Shown one piece after another: positions 47,536 to 47,561 of a stretch of DNA of 47,561 bases. The DNA comes from a virus, in IMG/VR virus record IMGVR_UViG_3300045612_000359, positions 1 through 47,561 of that record; one strand, written 5' to 3'. The notes under the pieces are model-generated. The model saw only the letters and a program-made list of their open reading frames with translations. It was not told the origin of the DNA and searched no databases. The number at the start of each line of letters is the position of its first letter. The first letter of the stretch is position 1. The translations under genes were made by a program, and so were the position numbers.

Positions 47536-47561
47536 ATTAATAAGATAAATCCAACTTTTAA

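Overview
The window is a 47.6 kb stretch of a T4-like cyanomyovirus (Kyanoviridae type) that probably infects marine Synechococcus or Prochlorococcus. The evidence is T4 core genes in cyanophage order (gp22-gp23-gp3-like-uvsY-uvsW, gp55-gp47-gp46, gp45-gp44-gp62-regA, gp43-uvsX-gp41, gp61-nrdA-nrdB), cyanophage accessory genes (hli, mazG, cobS, hsp20, a 2OG-Fe(II) oxygenase), AT-rich DNA, and only one gene on the minus strand. The product assignments rest on reading motifs and gene order; no database search was possible.

Layout. 1-3020: capsid scaffold, major capsid protein and a tail-tube-fold protein, with late promoters (TATAAATA/CTAAATA) and an intrinsic terminator. 3017-8915: recombination and late-transcription genes uvsY, uvsW, gp55, gp47 and gp46. 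8933-13541: a small basic protein, a large HExxH + VWA protein, a Pro/Ser/Thr-rich protein and a CobS/MoxR-type ATPase. 13583-16946: DUF3310-like protein, sliding clamp, clamp loader and RegA, behind a consensus sigma70 promoter. 17053-24464: Hsp20, a nucleotidyltransferase, DNA polymerase, UvsX, an oxygenase, helicase and MazG. 24480-29333: small and structural-looking genes under late promoters. 29391-34319: primase and class Ia ribonucleotide reductase, followed by a minus-strand GIY-YIG-like endonuclease gene. 34850-37282: a regulatory region with overlapping early and late promoters and a possible structured leader RNA, then a lysozyme-like lysin, an L,D-transpeptidase, four tRNAs and small genes including a solitary Phd-like antitoxin. 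37347-45133: a nine-gene glycan cassette. 45145-47535: hli, two small genes, a C39-like peptidase, a GH19-like lysin and an RlpA-like protein with a T4-style capsid-targeting leader.

How it fits together. Early-type promoters (TTGACA/G, 16-17 bp, TATAxT) precede gp55, the replication genes, mazG, gp61/nrd, the lysis/tRNA block and the glycan cassette; late promoters precede virion genes. The glycan cassette begins with a GT11 alpha-1,2-fucosyltransferase followed directly by a GT6 transferase. That is the same pair of steps that builds ABO-type antigens in animals and some enteric O-antigens. Because it sits behind an early-type promoter, I infer that it may remodel the host surface during infection. 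Other points of interest are gp23-like and internal-protein-like leaders on small proteins, hairpins placed at predicted transcription starts, and an L,D-transpeptidase with no export signal.
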